This document shows positions 16,640 to 25,469 of a stretch of DNA of 64,000 bases, piece after piece. Positions within the stretch are counted from its first letter, which is position 1. Every line of letters starts with the position of its first letter. The translations under genes were made by a program, and so were the position numbers. The notes under the pieces are model-generated. The model made no database searches. It saw only the letters and a program-made list of their open reading frames with translations, and had not been told where the DNA came from. The DNA comes from Nanobdellota archaeon (lineage in GTDB: Archaea; Nanobdellota; Nanobdellia; Pacearchaeales; GW2011-AR1), in assembly GCA_030648155.1 (NCBI GenBank), contig JAUSIK010000008.1, forward strand, positions 1 to 64,000, given 5' to 3'.

Positions 16640-16954
16640 TTACTTTGATTTAGATTTTAATTGAGAAATATCTTTGTCTGCTGTCCCTGCATCTATAACT
16701 GCAATGGAAGCAGCTCCAACTGGAACACCAGCAGCAATTCCTAGCTTCTGTTTAGAATCAACTTCTACACAAAGAATTCCTTTTTCTTTGCATAAAATTG
16801 CCAAATGAGCAACTATTTCTTTAGGTGAGACATCAGCAGCATAAAAAACTATTTTAGCTACGCCTAACTCTATCGCCTTAGTTACTTCGTTTGTTCCTTT
16901 ATCCAGTTTTCCAGTTTTCTTTACTTTCTCAACAATTTCATAGAAGTCTGTCAT
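16640..16954 (-). CDS. rpl7ae: Ribosomal protein L7Ae (kink-turn binding)
   Basis: A protein of 104 residues. It binds kink-turns in 23S rRNA and in box C/D, H/ACA and RNase P RNAs. Diagnostic segments are KLDKGTNEVTKAIELGVAKI (RNA-binding loop), VFYAADVSPKEIVAHLAILC and GIAAGVPVGAASIAVIDAG. It is shorter than the usual 115-125 residues, mainly at the N-terminus. The start is fixed by GGAGGT three bases before the ATG and a strong promoter upstream. It is first in the operon L7Ae-eS28-unknown-eL24. Confidence 0.95.
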   Translation of the reverse strand: MTDFYEIVEKVKKTGKLDKGTNEVTKAIELGVAKIVFYAADVSPKEIVAHLAILCKEKGILCVEVDSKQKLGIAAGVPVGAASIAVIDAGTADKDISQLKSKSK

Positions 16955-16957
16955 ATG

Positions 16958-17025
16958 ACCTCCGTATCGAACTTCATTGGTTTAGTTATTTATATCCTGA
17001 AAAGAGAGTTTATAAACCTTTTTGC
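16958..17025 (-). promoter_or_regulatory. Ribosomal operon promoter and Shine-Dalgarno
   Basis: On the minus strand CAAAAAGGTTTATAAAC (about 17009-17025) is a BRE/TATA about 55-60 bases before the L7Ae ATG. GGAGGT (16958-16963) is one of the few strong Shine-Dalgarno sequences in the window, as expected for a leadered, highly expressed operon. Confidence 0.7.
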
Positions 17026-17048
17026 GACCCGATACCGTAACCTTATCG

Positions 17049-17450
17049 TCATCTCCTCGATTTTGCAAGGAATCTGATAAGGTTTAACAGTTTGTTTCTT
17101 CTCAAAGGAAGAGTTATCTCTGCCATTTCTGCAGGCATTTTTCCTTTGAGTTCTTGATGCGGATTAACAAAATTGTGTAAAATTTTTTGCAAATCCATAA
17201 AATATTTCGCACCTTGGAAATTTCCAAATCCTCCTCGAATTAATTTCATCCTATCTGCAATTTTTCTATTGTATCTTTCAACTTGATTGTTGTTATGTTT
17301 TACACCATGTTTATTATAAGCAATTAATATTTCAAAAATTAAATTTGCAACTCTGTAAAAAAGTTTTTTGAATGCAGATTTATAATTTGCAAATTTATCA
17401 CAAATAAATTCAAACAACAGCCTACCATTCTTTTTCTTATGTTTCTCCAA
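17049..17450 (-). pseudogene. C-terminal remnant of a DDE transposase
   Basis: The 133 codons read as the second half of an IS6/IS240-like DDE transposase. It contains a segment like the second-Asp region (CDKFANYKSAFKKLF), then NNNQVERYNRKIADRMKLIRGG, the region carrying the catalytic Glu, and finally LHNFVNPHQELKGKMPAEMA. The N-terminal zinc-finger/HTH and the first catalytic Asp are missing, there is no ATG (the frame opens at TTG), and no inverted repeats could be matched. It is therefore a decayed fragment. It lies between the ribosomal operon promoter and the duplicated giant-protein cassette. The preceding 200 bases show no continuation of the transposase. Confidence 0.75.
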
Positions 17451-17487
17451 TAAATATCTCTCAAATATTTGCTGATAACAATTTTTT

Positions 17488-17652
17488 TTAATTTATTTTA
17501 GGAATTTTGCAAAAAGAAGCAAGATGAATCAACTTATCAGCCTTTCCTTCTAACTTAATTTTATCCATGTCCAATATATTTTTACCCTCCAGTTTATCAA
17601 TTAATAAAAAGTTGCCAATAAGCCCTTTATGCCTAATCATAATAAATCTCAT
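17488..17652 (-). CDS. Possible 54-residue ORF, doubtful
   Basis: ATG 17652 opens a frame of 54 codons (MRFIMIRHKGLIGNFLLIDK, then LEGKNILDMDKIKLEGKADK, ending CKIPKIN). The composition is protein-like, but no family is recognised and no promoter is convincing. It sits upstream of the transposase remnant in a different register and could be part of the same decayed element or chance. Confidence 0.25.
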   Translation of the reverse strand: MRFIMIRHKGLIGNFLLIDKLEGKNILDMDKIKLEGKADKLIHLASFCKIPKIN

Positions 17653-17672
17653 GAAATAAATAAAAAAACATA

Positions 17673-20600
17673 TTAAAAAATTTTCTCAAACATATATCCT
17701 AAAGCATCTCCTAAGCTATATTTATTATCTGCATTAAATTCTTTTATAAAAGCTCCAGTAGAAGTACTGGTGCTTCCTCCAGAATCTCCTCCACTAGATG
17801 TTCCACTGCTTGTAGAACCAGAATCTCCTCCACTAGAAGAGGTTGTAGAACTAGAACTCGTACTAGTTGAACCAGAGTCTCCAGTTGAACCGCTAGTTGC
17901 AGTGCTAGTTGACCCGCTATAGCTTCCACTGTCTCCAGAATAAGAACCGCTGTAAGTGCCTGTTGTTCCGCCGCTATATGTTCCTCCACCGCTATAGCTT
18001 CCATCTCCTGAATATGAACCAGAATAATACCCTCCACTAGGTGCAGTATAAGATCCACTTGAATCATAATATCCTCCAGACGCATAACTTCCATCAGGAG
18101 CATAAGCTCCACCATATGATCCATAACTTCCTGAATATGTTCCGCCGCTATATGTTCCATCACTGCCATAATATCCTGGACCTGAACCCGTAGACCCTCC
18201 ATAATAATATCCCCCACTTCCAGAAGGAGGAACATATCCGGGAGTGTATCCAGGCATCCCAGGACCCCATGGCTGTCCAGCCCCTATTCCCGCACCATAA
18301 CTTCCTCCAGAAGGCGTGTATCCAGGAGGAGTTCCAACATTTAATCCATCAGAACCTTTCCAATCTCCAGCTTCTGTTTTTGTATAGGTCTTTCCATCAG
18401 AAGATGTATATGTTGAGCCAATAGCCGCTCCAGAAGTAGAGCCTGCACTTGTACCATAATATCCCCCGCTATAACCTGATCCATAATATCCTCCATATCC
18501 TCCACTAACAGCAGAACTTGACTGCCCAGGAGGCGGTGCAACAGCATTTCCAGATTCATCAGTCCATCCTTTATCTTGAGTTACAGTATATGTTTTTCCT
18601 TCATAACTAACAGTTCTCCCAACTTCAGCATAATCTCCTCCAGAAACACTCCAAGTCCCATCATTATTTCTTGCCCATGCTCTTCCCGAATAATCTGTGT
18701 AAGATTGAGGAGCATTAGCATTTGAAGAAGGTGTCTGAGAAGAATAATAACTCATACTCCCATCAGGATTATAAACATTATATCCATAATTATAACTGTA
18801 GCTATTTACCTCTCTTCCAGAAGAATCATAAACCCTTCCGTAGCCATAATTAGAATCCTTGCCGCTTCCTCCAGTATAAGCTGCAGTTGTAGGATCATAT
18901 TGCTCTCCTTGTGATGACTCCCATGTTCCTGTAGCAGAATTATAATTCCATGTCTTTCCTGAAGAAACATAGGGCTGTCCTCTCAATCCTTCATTCTGCC
19001 ATTGATCAGGAGAATAAGTATTTCCTTTGTAGTCAATATATTTTCCTTCTCTTCCGTCATAGTAGCTATAATGATTTGGAGGTGGAGCATAATTCCCAAC
19101 TCTTGCTCCAGAAGAATCAAACTTTCCCCATGTTGCGCTTTCAGTATCATATTTCCAATTTTCCCCAGAAGGTGTTGTATATTCTTTTTTATCCTCGTAT
19201 CCGATAGGGGCAGGAACATAACCTTTTTGCACTTCACTCCCGTCAGGAGCTATCCACTTGCCATCTACCCCCGAGGTCTTCCACTCCCCCTCTGGCCCAG
19301 AATATTTATATGTATTATCAATAACATCATAATTTATTGCTTCATCATGATAAGACACAACAGGATCAAAAACTTTTCCTGTTTCAGGATTTATATATGT
19401 CTTATAACTAGGATCATAATCCCATTCTGACAAAATCCCGCTTTCATCAATATAAACAAAACTATTAGGACTTTCCTCAATCCTTCCCCCTCCTTCAACA
19501 ACATATGTTCCAGTAGGATAAGCTAACTCGGTATTCGCTTTAATTTCTTTTTCGCTAGTTGCTTCTCCCTCTGCACTTGTCCCTTCTTCCCCGCTGACCC
19601 CGCTTGTTTCTATCCCCTTAATAATATCTATCTCTTCATCTTGTTTTTCAACAACCTCTATTTCCGTCTTAACATCTGCTTCATATCCAGTAGCAGAATA
19701 ACTATATTCAACAATATCTCCTTCAGAATTCTTATTATAATAAGTATAAACCTCATCTCCTCTTTTAAAATCATTCATTGGATCAAAAACTTTTCCTTCC
19801 TCTCCCAATAATGGATATGCCTCTTCATATACAACTCCTGCTGGCGTCGTATATCTATAAATTCCTCCATCAAAAATATAATTATTTCCTGTCAATGGAT
19901 CCTTATAATCAATTCCCCTTACACATCCTCCGCCCCAATCAATATTACCATGGAACTCTCCATTGTCATACCATCCTATAATTTTCTTTTTACCTGTTTC
20001 ATGATCAACATCTATATCAATTCTTCCGATAGGAATTACATCAACAGGAGGCCACACAGGCATATTCTTATAGCTTCCATCTTCTTCTCCTTCAATATGC
20101 TGAATCAGGCCAGGAGGTATCCATTCCTCTCCATAAAACTTTTCATATTCTTCATCCCATCTCTTTCCAAGTTGAGTATTTAGCTCTGCTTCAGGCAACC
20201 CGCTTGCTTTTAACTCTTCTGTCCATTTACTCATAACTCCTTCATCTCTTAACTTATTAGTAAGCTCTTTAGATTTCTTTGCTCTCTCATCCCCATTTCC
20301 ATTCCTTTCCTCGTCATTTCTTTCTTTTGGCTGAATGAATCCAGGAGGTATCCATTCCTCTCCATAAACATTCTTAAATTCATAGTCCCATTTTTTGCCA
20401 AGTTCAGCCATTACTTCTGGCTCGGACAAATCCTCTGCTCTCAATTCCTCAAGCCATTTATCCATAACTCCTTCATCTCTTAATTTATTAGTAAGCTCTT
20501 CAGATTTCTCCGCTCTTCTATTTTCTGCCTCATAATAATCTTTATATTCAGGATATCTTGTTTCAAAATCACTTCTATAAGATTCATCTTCATAAGACCT

Positions 20601-21653
20601 CGCAATTCCCTCGCTATTTTCTCTTTCCTCATCAATCTCAGCATTAATAAAATCTATTGGCTCTCCGATAACTTCTCTAACATAATCCATACTTAACCCT
20701 TCCTCGCTAATTCTTCTCTCTGCATCATAAATTAAATGTTCTGCGTTTGTTAATCGCCCATAAGCTCTTCCATAAACTTTATTTTCCAATGCGTATTCAG
20801 ATTTCTGCAAATGAAGTTCAGCATTAGAAATAAAAATACCTAGTGCAGCAAATCCTTCCAAATCACCGCTCTTTTCCAAATTCCTTGCCTGTTTATTTAA
20901 GTCTTCAACTTTATCTTTTAGGCCTTCAATTTGCTCAACGCTGACTATTTTTTTATATTGCTCTCCAATCCCAGTTTCTTCTTCAGTTCGAGCAACAACA
21001 ACTTCTGCTTCTATCTTAGGTACCTCTTTAGCAAGCTTCCCAACAATACCCTCTTTTTCTTCAAAAATAGTACTCCCTACTGCTGCACTGCCTTCTTCAA
21101 CAGGAGCGATAATGTCCTCAGCTAAATCTTCGTTAATGTTTCCATCTTCCACTTGCTTATCAGTCAATTCCCTGATTTGCGATAAATAATTATCCTCCAT
21201 TCCTACCATGTCTTTTTCAATTACTATCAAATTATGAAGTTCACTTTTTCCCGACCTAACCTGCTCTAAATCAATTCTATTTTCATCAATATATCCCTCA
21301 ATATCAGAAGATACTCCTGCATAAATTCTTCTTGCCTCTTCTGCTGCCGTTCTAGCAGCATCCCCATTTCCTTCTAGAACCATCTCATGCATTTCAGCAT
21401 ATCTTTCTGCAAGAAATTGCTTTTCCAATCCAAACTTTTCTTCAATTGTATCAGCAGAATTTATCTGCCTGTTTTCCCACCAAAGTTCAAATCCATAAAA
21501 TAGGCTATTGGGAGTAGTACCAGCATCTTCAGGATTAATTTCCCCTATTTGAGCAATTGCACTATAAGAAAAAATACTAGTAAGCAAAATTAAAAATACA
21601 AAATTAGCAAATAACCTTTCACCAAATCTATTTACCACCACTTTTTTTATCAT
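17673..21653 (-). CDS. Giant secreted DUF5667-like protein with Gly/Ser/Tyr-rich tail (copy 1)
   Basis: A protein of 1326 residues. Signal peptide: basic start then FVFLILLTSIFSYSAIAQ (cleavage about residue 35). A DUF5667-like helical region begins GTTPNSLFYGFELWWENR and continues as coiled coil to about 330. Two tandem repeats of about 75 residues follow (370-525), each starting SEELTNKLRDEGVM or close and ending GEEWIPPG. Then comes YKNMPVWPP, and a long stretch (600-1040) of short WW/OCRE-like aromatic repeats (YINPETGKVFDP, WNYNSATGTWESS). A Gly/Ser/Tyr low-complexity tail (1040-1300) ends in an amphipathic stretch. It is a paralogue of 22025-25225. Surface or extracellular-matrix function is inferred. 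The promoter GCTTTTATAAAC lies 40 bases before ATG 21653. Confidence 0.85.
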   Translation of the reverse strand: MIKKVVVNRFGERLFANFVFLILLTSIFSYSAIAQIGEINPEDAGTTPNSLFYGFELWWENRQINSADTIEEKFGLEKQFLAERYAEMHEMVLEGNGDAARTAAEEARRIYAGVSSDIEGYIDENRIDLEQVRSGKSELHNLIVIEKDMVGMEDNYLSQIRELTDKQVEDGNINEDLAEDIIAPVEEGSAAVGSTIFEEKEGIVGKLAKEVPKIEAEVVVARTEEETGIGEQYKKIVSVEQIEGLKDKVEDLNKQARNLEKSGDLEGFAALGIFISNAELHLQKSEYALENKVYGRAYGRLTNAEHLIYDAERRISEEGLSMDYVREVIGEPIDFINAEIDEERENSEGIARSYEDESYRSDFETRYPEYKDYYEAENRRAEKSEELTNKLRDEGVMDKWLEELRAEDLSEPEVMAELGKKWDYEFKNVYGEEWIPPGFIQPKERNDEERNGNGDERAKKSKELTNKLRDEGVMSKWTEELKASGLPEAELNTQLGKRWDEEYEKFYGEEWIPPGLIQHIEGEEDGSYKNMPVWPPVDVIPIGRIDIDVDHETGKKKIIGWYDNGEFHGNIDWGGGCVRGIDYKDPLTGNNYIFDGGIYRYTTPAGVVYEEAYPLLGEEGKVFDPMNDFKRGDEVYTYYNKNSEGDIVEYSYSATGYEADVKTEIEVVEKQDEEIDIIKGIETSGVSGEEGTSAEGEATSEKEIKANTELAYPTGTYVVEGGGRIEESPNSFVYIDESGILSEWDYDPSYKTYINPETGKVFDPVVSYHDEAINYDVIDNTYKYSGPEGEWKTSGVDGKWIAPDGSEVQKGYVPAPIGYEDKKEYTTPSGENWKYDTESATWGKFDSSGARVGNYAPPPNHYSYYDGREGKYIDYKGNTYSPDQWQNEGLRGQPYVSSGKTWNYNSATGTWESSQGEQYDPTTAAYTGGSGKDSNYGYGRVYDSSGREVNSYSYNYGYNVYNPDGSMSYYSSQTPSSNANAPQSYTDYSGRAWARNNDGTWSVSGGDYAEVGRTVSYEGKTYTVTQDKGWTDESGNAVAPPPGQSSSAVSGGYGGYYGSGYSGGYYGTSAGSTSGAAIGSTYTSSDGKTYTKTEAGDWKGSDGLNVGTPPGYTPSGGSYGAGIGAGQPWGPGMPGYTPGYVPPSGSGGYYYGGSTGSGPGYYGSDGTYSGGTYSGSYGSYGGAYAPDGSYASGGYYDSSGSYTAPSGGYYSGSYSGDGSYSGGGTYSGGTTGTYSGSYSGDSGSYSGSTSTATSGSTGDSGSTSTSSSSTTSSSGGDSGSTSSGTSSGGDSGGSTSTSTGAFIKEFNADNKYSLGDALGYMFEKIF

Positions 21654-21769
21654 TCTAGCGATTAATAATAAATTAGATTATCCTAAGTTTATAAAAGCTT
21701 CTACTTTCCATAAAAATCTTTCAATAAAATCATCAAAATAATTAAATACTCAAAAGAATTATTTAATCT
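21654..21769. promoter_or_regulatory. Divergent promoter region, copy 1
   Basis: The 116 bases separate the giant gene (minus) from the 40-codon gene (plus). The minus-strand TATA is in GCTTTTATAAACTT (about 21690-21700). The plus-strand box is AATTAAATA (about 21740-21748), 28 bases before ATG 21770, so that message is probably leaderless. The core of about 75 bases is nearly identical to 25226-25341. Confidence 0.6.
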
Positions 21770-21892
21770 ATGGCCGATGAAGATACACAAACACTTAATG
21801 AAAAATTAGAGGACGTTATTAGTACAATGGATGAAATAAAAGAAGTTCTAGTTTCCATTTCAGTCTCTCTGGAAAAAATTGCAAATAAATAA
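21770..21892 (+). CDS. 40-residue acidic coiled-coil micro-protein (copy 1)
   Basis: The sequence MADEDTQTLNEKLEDVISTM continues with DEIKEVLVSISVSLEKIANK and stops at 21892. It has 40 residues forming one amphipathic helix with heptads. Its paralogue at 25342-25467 differs by conservative changes at about a third of positions, with synonymous and aligned stops. Purifying selection on both copies therefore argues it is a real gene. It is transcribed divergently from the giant secreted protein, from a shared promoter region. It has no signal peptide, so it is probably cytoplasmic. A partner or regulator role is inferred from the conserved pairing only. Confidence 0.75.
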   Translation: MADEDTQTLNEKLEDVISTMDEIKEVLVSISVSLEKIANK

Positions 21893-22024
21893 TTTTATTT
21901 ACTTCTTTCATTTCAAGTTCTAACTTATTTATCTCGATAAAAATTACTTCCCATTTAACATTCTAATTTTAATTTATCAAAATAAATAATTTTTAAAAAA
22001 CTTCCGAAAAACTATCTGTACAAA

Positions 22025-25000
22025 TCAACAGCTACTGCTAAACAAACAACCTACCTTCTTAAAAAATATTACTATTGGATTTTGAGAGGCGCTTTCAGTT
22101 TCAGAAATTATAGCTCCAGTGGTGCCTCCTCCACTATCCCCGCCGGATGATGTTCCACTGCTTGTCGAACCAGAATCTCCTCCAGATGTTGATCCTGTTG
22201 AACCACTTGTGCCAGATGTTCCACTGCTTGTCGAACCAGAATCTCCTCCAGATGTTGAAGTTGTTCCAGTTGTTGACCCAGAACTTCCACTCGTTGTACC
22301 TCCATAAGTAGCCCCGCCAGTATATGATCCACTCGAATCATAACTTCCATAATCTCCACCTACATAATTACCGCCTGAATCATATCCTCCCCCGCCTGAA
22401 TAAGATCCTCCACTACCAGTTCCCCCATAGTAACCTCCACCTGAATAAGAACTTCCACTGCCACCCTCACCATAATATGCTCCTCCAGTATAAGATCCAC
22501 TTGAATCATAATTTCCATATTCTCCCCCTACATAATTACCGCCTGAATCATATCCTCCCCCGCCAGTATAATAATCCCCAGCGTATGTTCCAGTTGCAGG
22601 GTCATAACTACCATATTGTCCTGCTACTGTCGAAGATGTCCAAGTTCCACTTGAATCACGCGTCCAAGCATTTCCTTGACTATCCGTAGCAACACTTGGC
22701 CCTTGGTATTCCCCTGAAGAACTGTAATAACTATACCCTCCTCCAGGAGTGCTTGAATAATGTCCACCATCATACGTATATGTGTGGCCTTGTCCAGAAG
22801 TTCCTTCTTCACCATCATGATAACAACCATAACAAGGCATTCCTTCACTTCCTTGTCCAGCCGGCCTATTTTCAGGTCCAACAACAGTTCCATCTGATCT
22901 AATTACATTTCCACTATTAGGTTCATACTCGTCGCCTGTTTCACTCGATACCCATCTGCCTGTTCCCTGATTAAAGCTCCAAGGATTACTATTTCCTTCT
23001 GCTGTTGAAGAAACGATATTTCCTCTAGCATCAACATATCTTCCGCTTTCTCCATCATAACGATATTGATTATTGGGAGCAACAACATAAGAACTTCGAG
23101 TCGTAGTTTCAGTCCATGTACTTGTTGTAGAATCGTATGTCCACTGTTTGCCGCTAGGTGTTGCCCAAGAACCTTCGTGTTCACGGCCAACAGGAGCAGG
23201 CACCATATTATAATTAATTTGCTGTCCACTAGAAGAAGTCCATTGCCCCGTAGTAGAAACACTCCAAACTTCTCCCCTATATTCATACTTATAACTATTA
23301 GTAGTAGAGTCATAGATAGTCCTTTCTGCATGAGATGCAGTAATAGGGGGCATAAAAGTCTTCCCATTAAGAACATCTTGGTAACCTCCAGATTCAACAT
23401 TATAAACATATGCTGTTGCTTTTCCGTCATCGTCATTAAAAACATAACCTGTAGGTTCACTATCAATACTAGTACCATCTACAAACTTAATAATTTCCCC
23501 TACGTCGGCATATGATTCCTCTCTGACAATGTTGTCTTCTGTATTCTCAACCTTATAACCAACTGCTGAAAAAGTAACTTCACCCTCGTCTGTCATAAAA
23601 GTATAAGCTTCATCCCCATAATTATATTGATATTCTTTAGAAGGCTCATATCCTTCTGGATAATCAAATGTGCTTGTTACACCTGCTTCTGTTAATACCG
23701 TATAACCAGTAGGATCATAAGTAATAATATTCCCTGTTGAAGGATCTTCATACGGAACGCCCAATGCAAATGCTCCTCCCTCTTTAACATCCTCAATTTC
23801 TTCACCTTTATACAGCCCTACAATCTCTTTTCTAATTTCGCCAGTTTCAGGATCAATTGTTTCAATCATTTCTATTCTGCCATTATCAATAACTTCCGCT
23901 CCCTGCTCGCCATCAACGCCTTCTTCACCAATACTCTCTCGCTTTCCATCATCGCCTGGCAAAACATAAAGTCCAATTGGTTCATAATGACCATTCAAAA
24001 CTTCATCTTGCTCATTAATTTTTTCATGAATTTTCCCAGTTATCTCCTCTTCAGGTAATCCTTCGAATTCGCCATACCAAGTGTCTAAAACACCCTCATC
24101 AATTTGCTGTACTTTTTCCGCTTTTGATTTTTCAGCATCTATATACGCCAGTTTAGCAGGATCATCTGCATATTTTTCTTTAAGCTTATCGTAATCTCCA
24201 ATTATTTTATCGGCAGATTCTTTATCATCTAGAATTTCCCCTCGTATTTCTTCAAATGTTGGAGGAGGCCATACTGGCATAAGCTTATAGCTATCATCCT
24301 CAAATTCTCCTTTTTCTAAATACCTATCTAAATTATCCACAATATTCTCTGCTGCACTTAAGTGATCAACTGCTTCAATTTGAAGATTATCCTCTTCAGA
24401 ATTCAAACAATTTTCTCCATGCGATTCGGCCATAGCTAAAAGCCTATCAACAGCAGTAGCCTGCTCCAAATTCCCTTCCTCTCTCAATTTATCAGCTTCC
24501 GCTTTCAATTCAGCAATTTTTTCTTCTAATTCAAAAACATCAGTAATGGAAGATATCTCGTTAAATCTATCTCCTACTTGTTCCCTAATTTCCCCTTCAA
24601 AAACAAGTCTTGCTTCAGAATTACTAATATCGCTATTATCCACAACCACCTCAATTAACTCATGAGTTCTATGTTCAACTTCTGATCCAATTCTATTAAT
24701 CTCGCTGGTTAAATCTTCAACAATAAATTCTGCTTGTGCTTCTGTTATACTGTCGCTTTCTGCTTGCTCCACTAATGTTTGTTCAATAGCGTTGGCAATT
24801 TCTTCATAATGTAAAACATTTATTCTCATCCCTTCAATTATTTCTGCACCCTGATGTGAATCAGAATCAATCGCCTCAATAGTAACTCCTTCAATAGATG
24901 CTGAATCAAGAGTATCTGTTTCTTTTCTGACAGCCTGTTCAAAATTATCTAAGGCTATTTGAGCAGACTCAATATCTCCTTCTTGCACCATCAATCCAGC

Positions 25001-25225
25001 TTCATGAAGATTTTCTTGCGGACTATCATGATTGAAATCAAAAAAATACCAAAAACTATTAGGTGTTAATCCAGCGATCTCTGGATCAAAACTAAAACTA
25101 GCAGTTTCATCACTATTTGGAATTTGAGCAATTACACTATAAGAAAAAATACTAGTCAATAAAATTAGAAATACAAAATTAACAAACAAAAACTTTCCAA
25201 ATCTACTCACCACTTTTTTTAACAT
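22025..25225 (-). CDS. Giant secreted DUF5667-like protein with Gly/Ser/Tyr-rich tail (copy 2)
   Basis: A protein of 1066 residues, paralogue of 17673-21653. The signal peptide is almost identical (FVFLILLTSIFSYSVIAQ). It then has GLTPNSFWYFFDF (DUF5667-like start), a long helical coiled-coil part to about residue 310, and YKLMPVWPPPTFEEI. Only a single degenerate copy of the GVLDTWYGEF repeat is present, where copy 1 has two. Aromatic OCRE-like repeats follow (YDSTTNSYKYEYRGE, WTYDSTTSTWTETTT), then a Gly/Ser/Tyr-rich tail with Thr/Ser runs. Unlike copy 1 it ends in a hydrophobic, Cys-containing stretch (KKVGCLFSSSC), a possible disulfide or attachment point. The upstream region is nearly identical to that of copy 1. 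Confidence 0.85.
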   Translation of the reverse strand: MLKKVVSRFGKFLFVNFVFLILLTSIFSYSVIAQIPNSDETASFSFDPEIAGLTPNSFWYFFDFNHDSPQENLHEAGLMVQEGDIESAQIALDNFEQAVRKETDTLDSASIEGVTIEAIDSDSHQGAEIIEGMRINVLHYEEIANAIEQTLVEQAESDSITEAQAEFIVEDLTSEINRIGSEVEHRTHELIEVVVDNSDISNSEARLVFEGEIREQVGDRFNEISSITDVFELEEKIAELKAEADKLREEGNLEQATAVDRLLAMAESHGENCLNSEEDNLQIEAVDHLSAAENIVDNLDRYLEKGEFEDDSYKLMPVWPPPTFEEIRGEILDDKESADKIIGDYDKLKEKYADDPAKLAYIDAEKSKAEKVQQIDEGVLDTWYGEFEGLPEEEITGKIHEKINEQDEVLNGHYEPIGLYVLPGDDGKRESIGEEGVDGEQGAEVIDNGRIEMIETIDPETGEIRKEIVGLYKGEEIEDVKEGGAFALGVPYEDPSTGNIITYDPTGYTVLTEAGVTSTFDYPEGYEPSKEYQYNYGDEAYTFMTDEGEVTFSAVGYKVENTEDNIVREESYADVGEIIKFVDGTSIDSEPTGYVFNDDDGKATAYVYNVESGGYQDVLNGKTFMPPITASHAERTIYDSTTNSYKYEYRGEVWSVSTTGQWTSSSGQQINYNMVPAPVGREHEGSWATPSGKQWTYDSTTSTWTETTTRSSYVVAPNNQYRYDGESGRYVDARGNIVSSTAEGNSNPWSFNQGTGRWVSSETGDEYEPNSGNVIRSDGTVVGPENRPAGQGSEGMPCYGCYHDGEEGTSGQGHTYTYDGGHYSSTPGGGYSYYSSSGEYQGPSVATDSQGNAWTRDSSGTWTSSTVAGQYGSYDPATGTYAGDYYTGGGGYDSGGNYVGGEYGNYDSSGSYTGGAYYGEGGSGSSYSGGGYYGGTGSGGSYSGGGGYDSGGNYVGGDYGSYDSSGSYTGGATYGGTTSGSSGSTTGTTSTSGGDSGSTSSGTSGTSGSTGSTSGGDSGSTSSGTSSGGDSGGGTTGAIISETESASQNPIVIFFKKVGCLFSSSC

Positions 25226-25341
25226 CTTAACAAATAATAATAAATTGGGTTATCCTAAGTATATAAAAGCTTCTACTTTCCATAAAAATCCTTCAATAAA
25301 ATCATCAAAAAGATTAAATAAGTATGAAAGCTGGAAGTGTT
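25226..25341. promoter_or_regulatory. Divergent promoter region, copy 2
   Basis: It holds the same elements as 21654-21769. TATATAAAAGCTTCTACTTT serves the minus-strand giant gene, and GATTAAATA (about 25311-25319) serves the small plus-strand gene. The roughly 75-base core differs from copy 1 at only a few positions, far more conserved than the surrounding non-coding DNA. Confidence 0.6.
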
Positions 25342-25467
25342 ATGTCAGAAGAAGAGGATACTAAAACATTAAACGAAAAATTAGAAGACATTATTAGCAC
25401 TCTAGACGAAATCAGAGAAGCTATGTCTTCAATAGCTGTTTCCCTGGAAAAAATTGCTAGTAAATAA
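25342..25467 (+). CDS. 41-residue acidic coiled-coil micro-protein (copy 2)
   Basis: The sequence MSEEEDTKTLNEKLEDIIST continues with LDEIREAMSSIAVSLEKIAS and a final Lys. It aligns end to end with the 40-residue protein at 21770-21892. An in-frame ATG at 25324 would add six residues. The downstream ATG at 25342 is preferred because it lies 28 bases from the TATA-like GATTAAATA, exactly as in copy 1, and matches the paralogue start. It ends two bases before the stop of the convergent Tat-lipoprotein gene. Function is unknown; a helical oligomer is likely. Confidence 0.75.
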   Translation: MSEEEDTKTLNEKLEDIISTLDEIREAMSSIAVSLEKIASK

Positions 25468-25469
25468 TT

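Noticed and set aside
17744..18235. Tandem short repeats resembling a CRISPR array or satellite
   Set aside because: They encode the Gly/Ser/Tyr-rich tail of a long open frame. Period and sequence are irregular and there are no equal-length spacers.
22108..22689. Overlapping frames on both strands in the second giant gene
   Set aside because: Artefacts of low-complexity Gly/Ser/Tyr codons. The minus-strand frame with signal peptide and paralogue is the real one.
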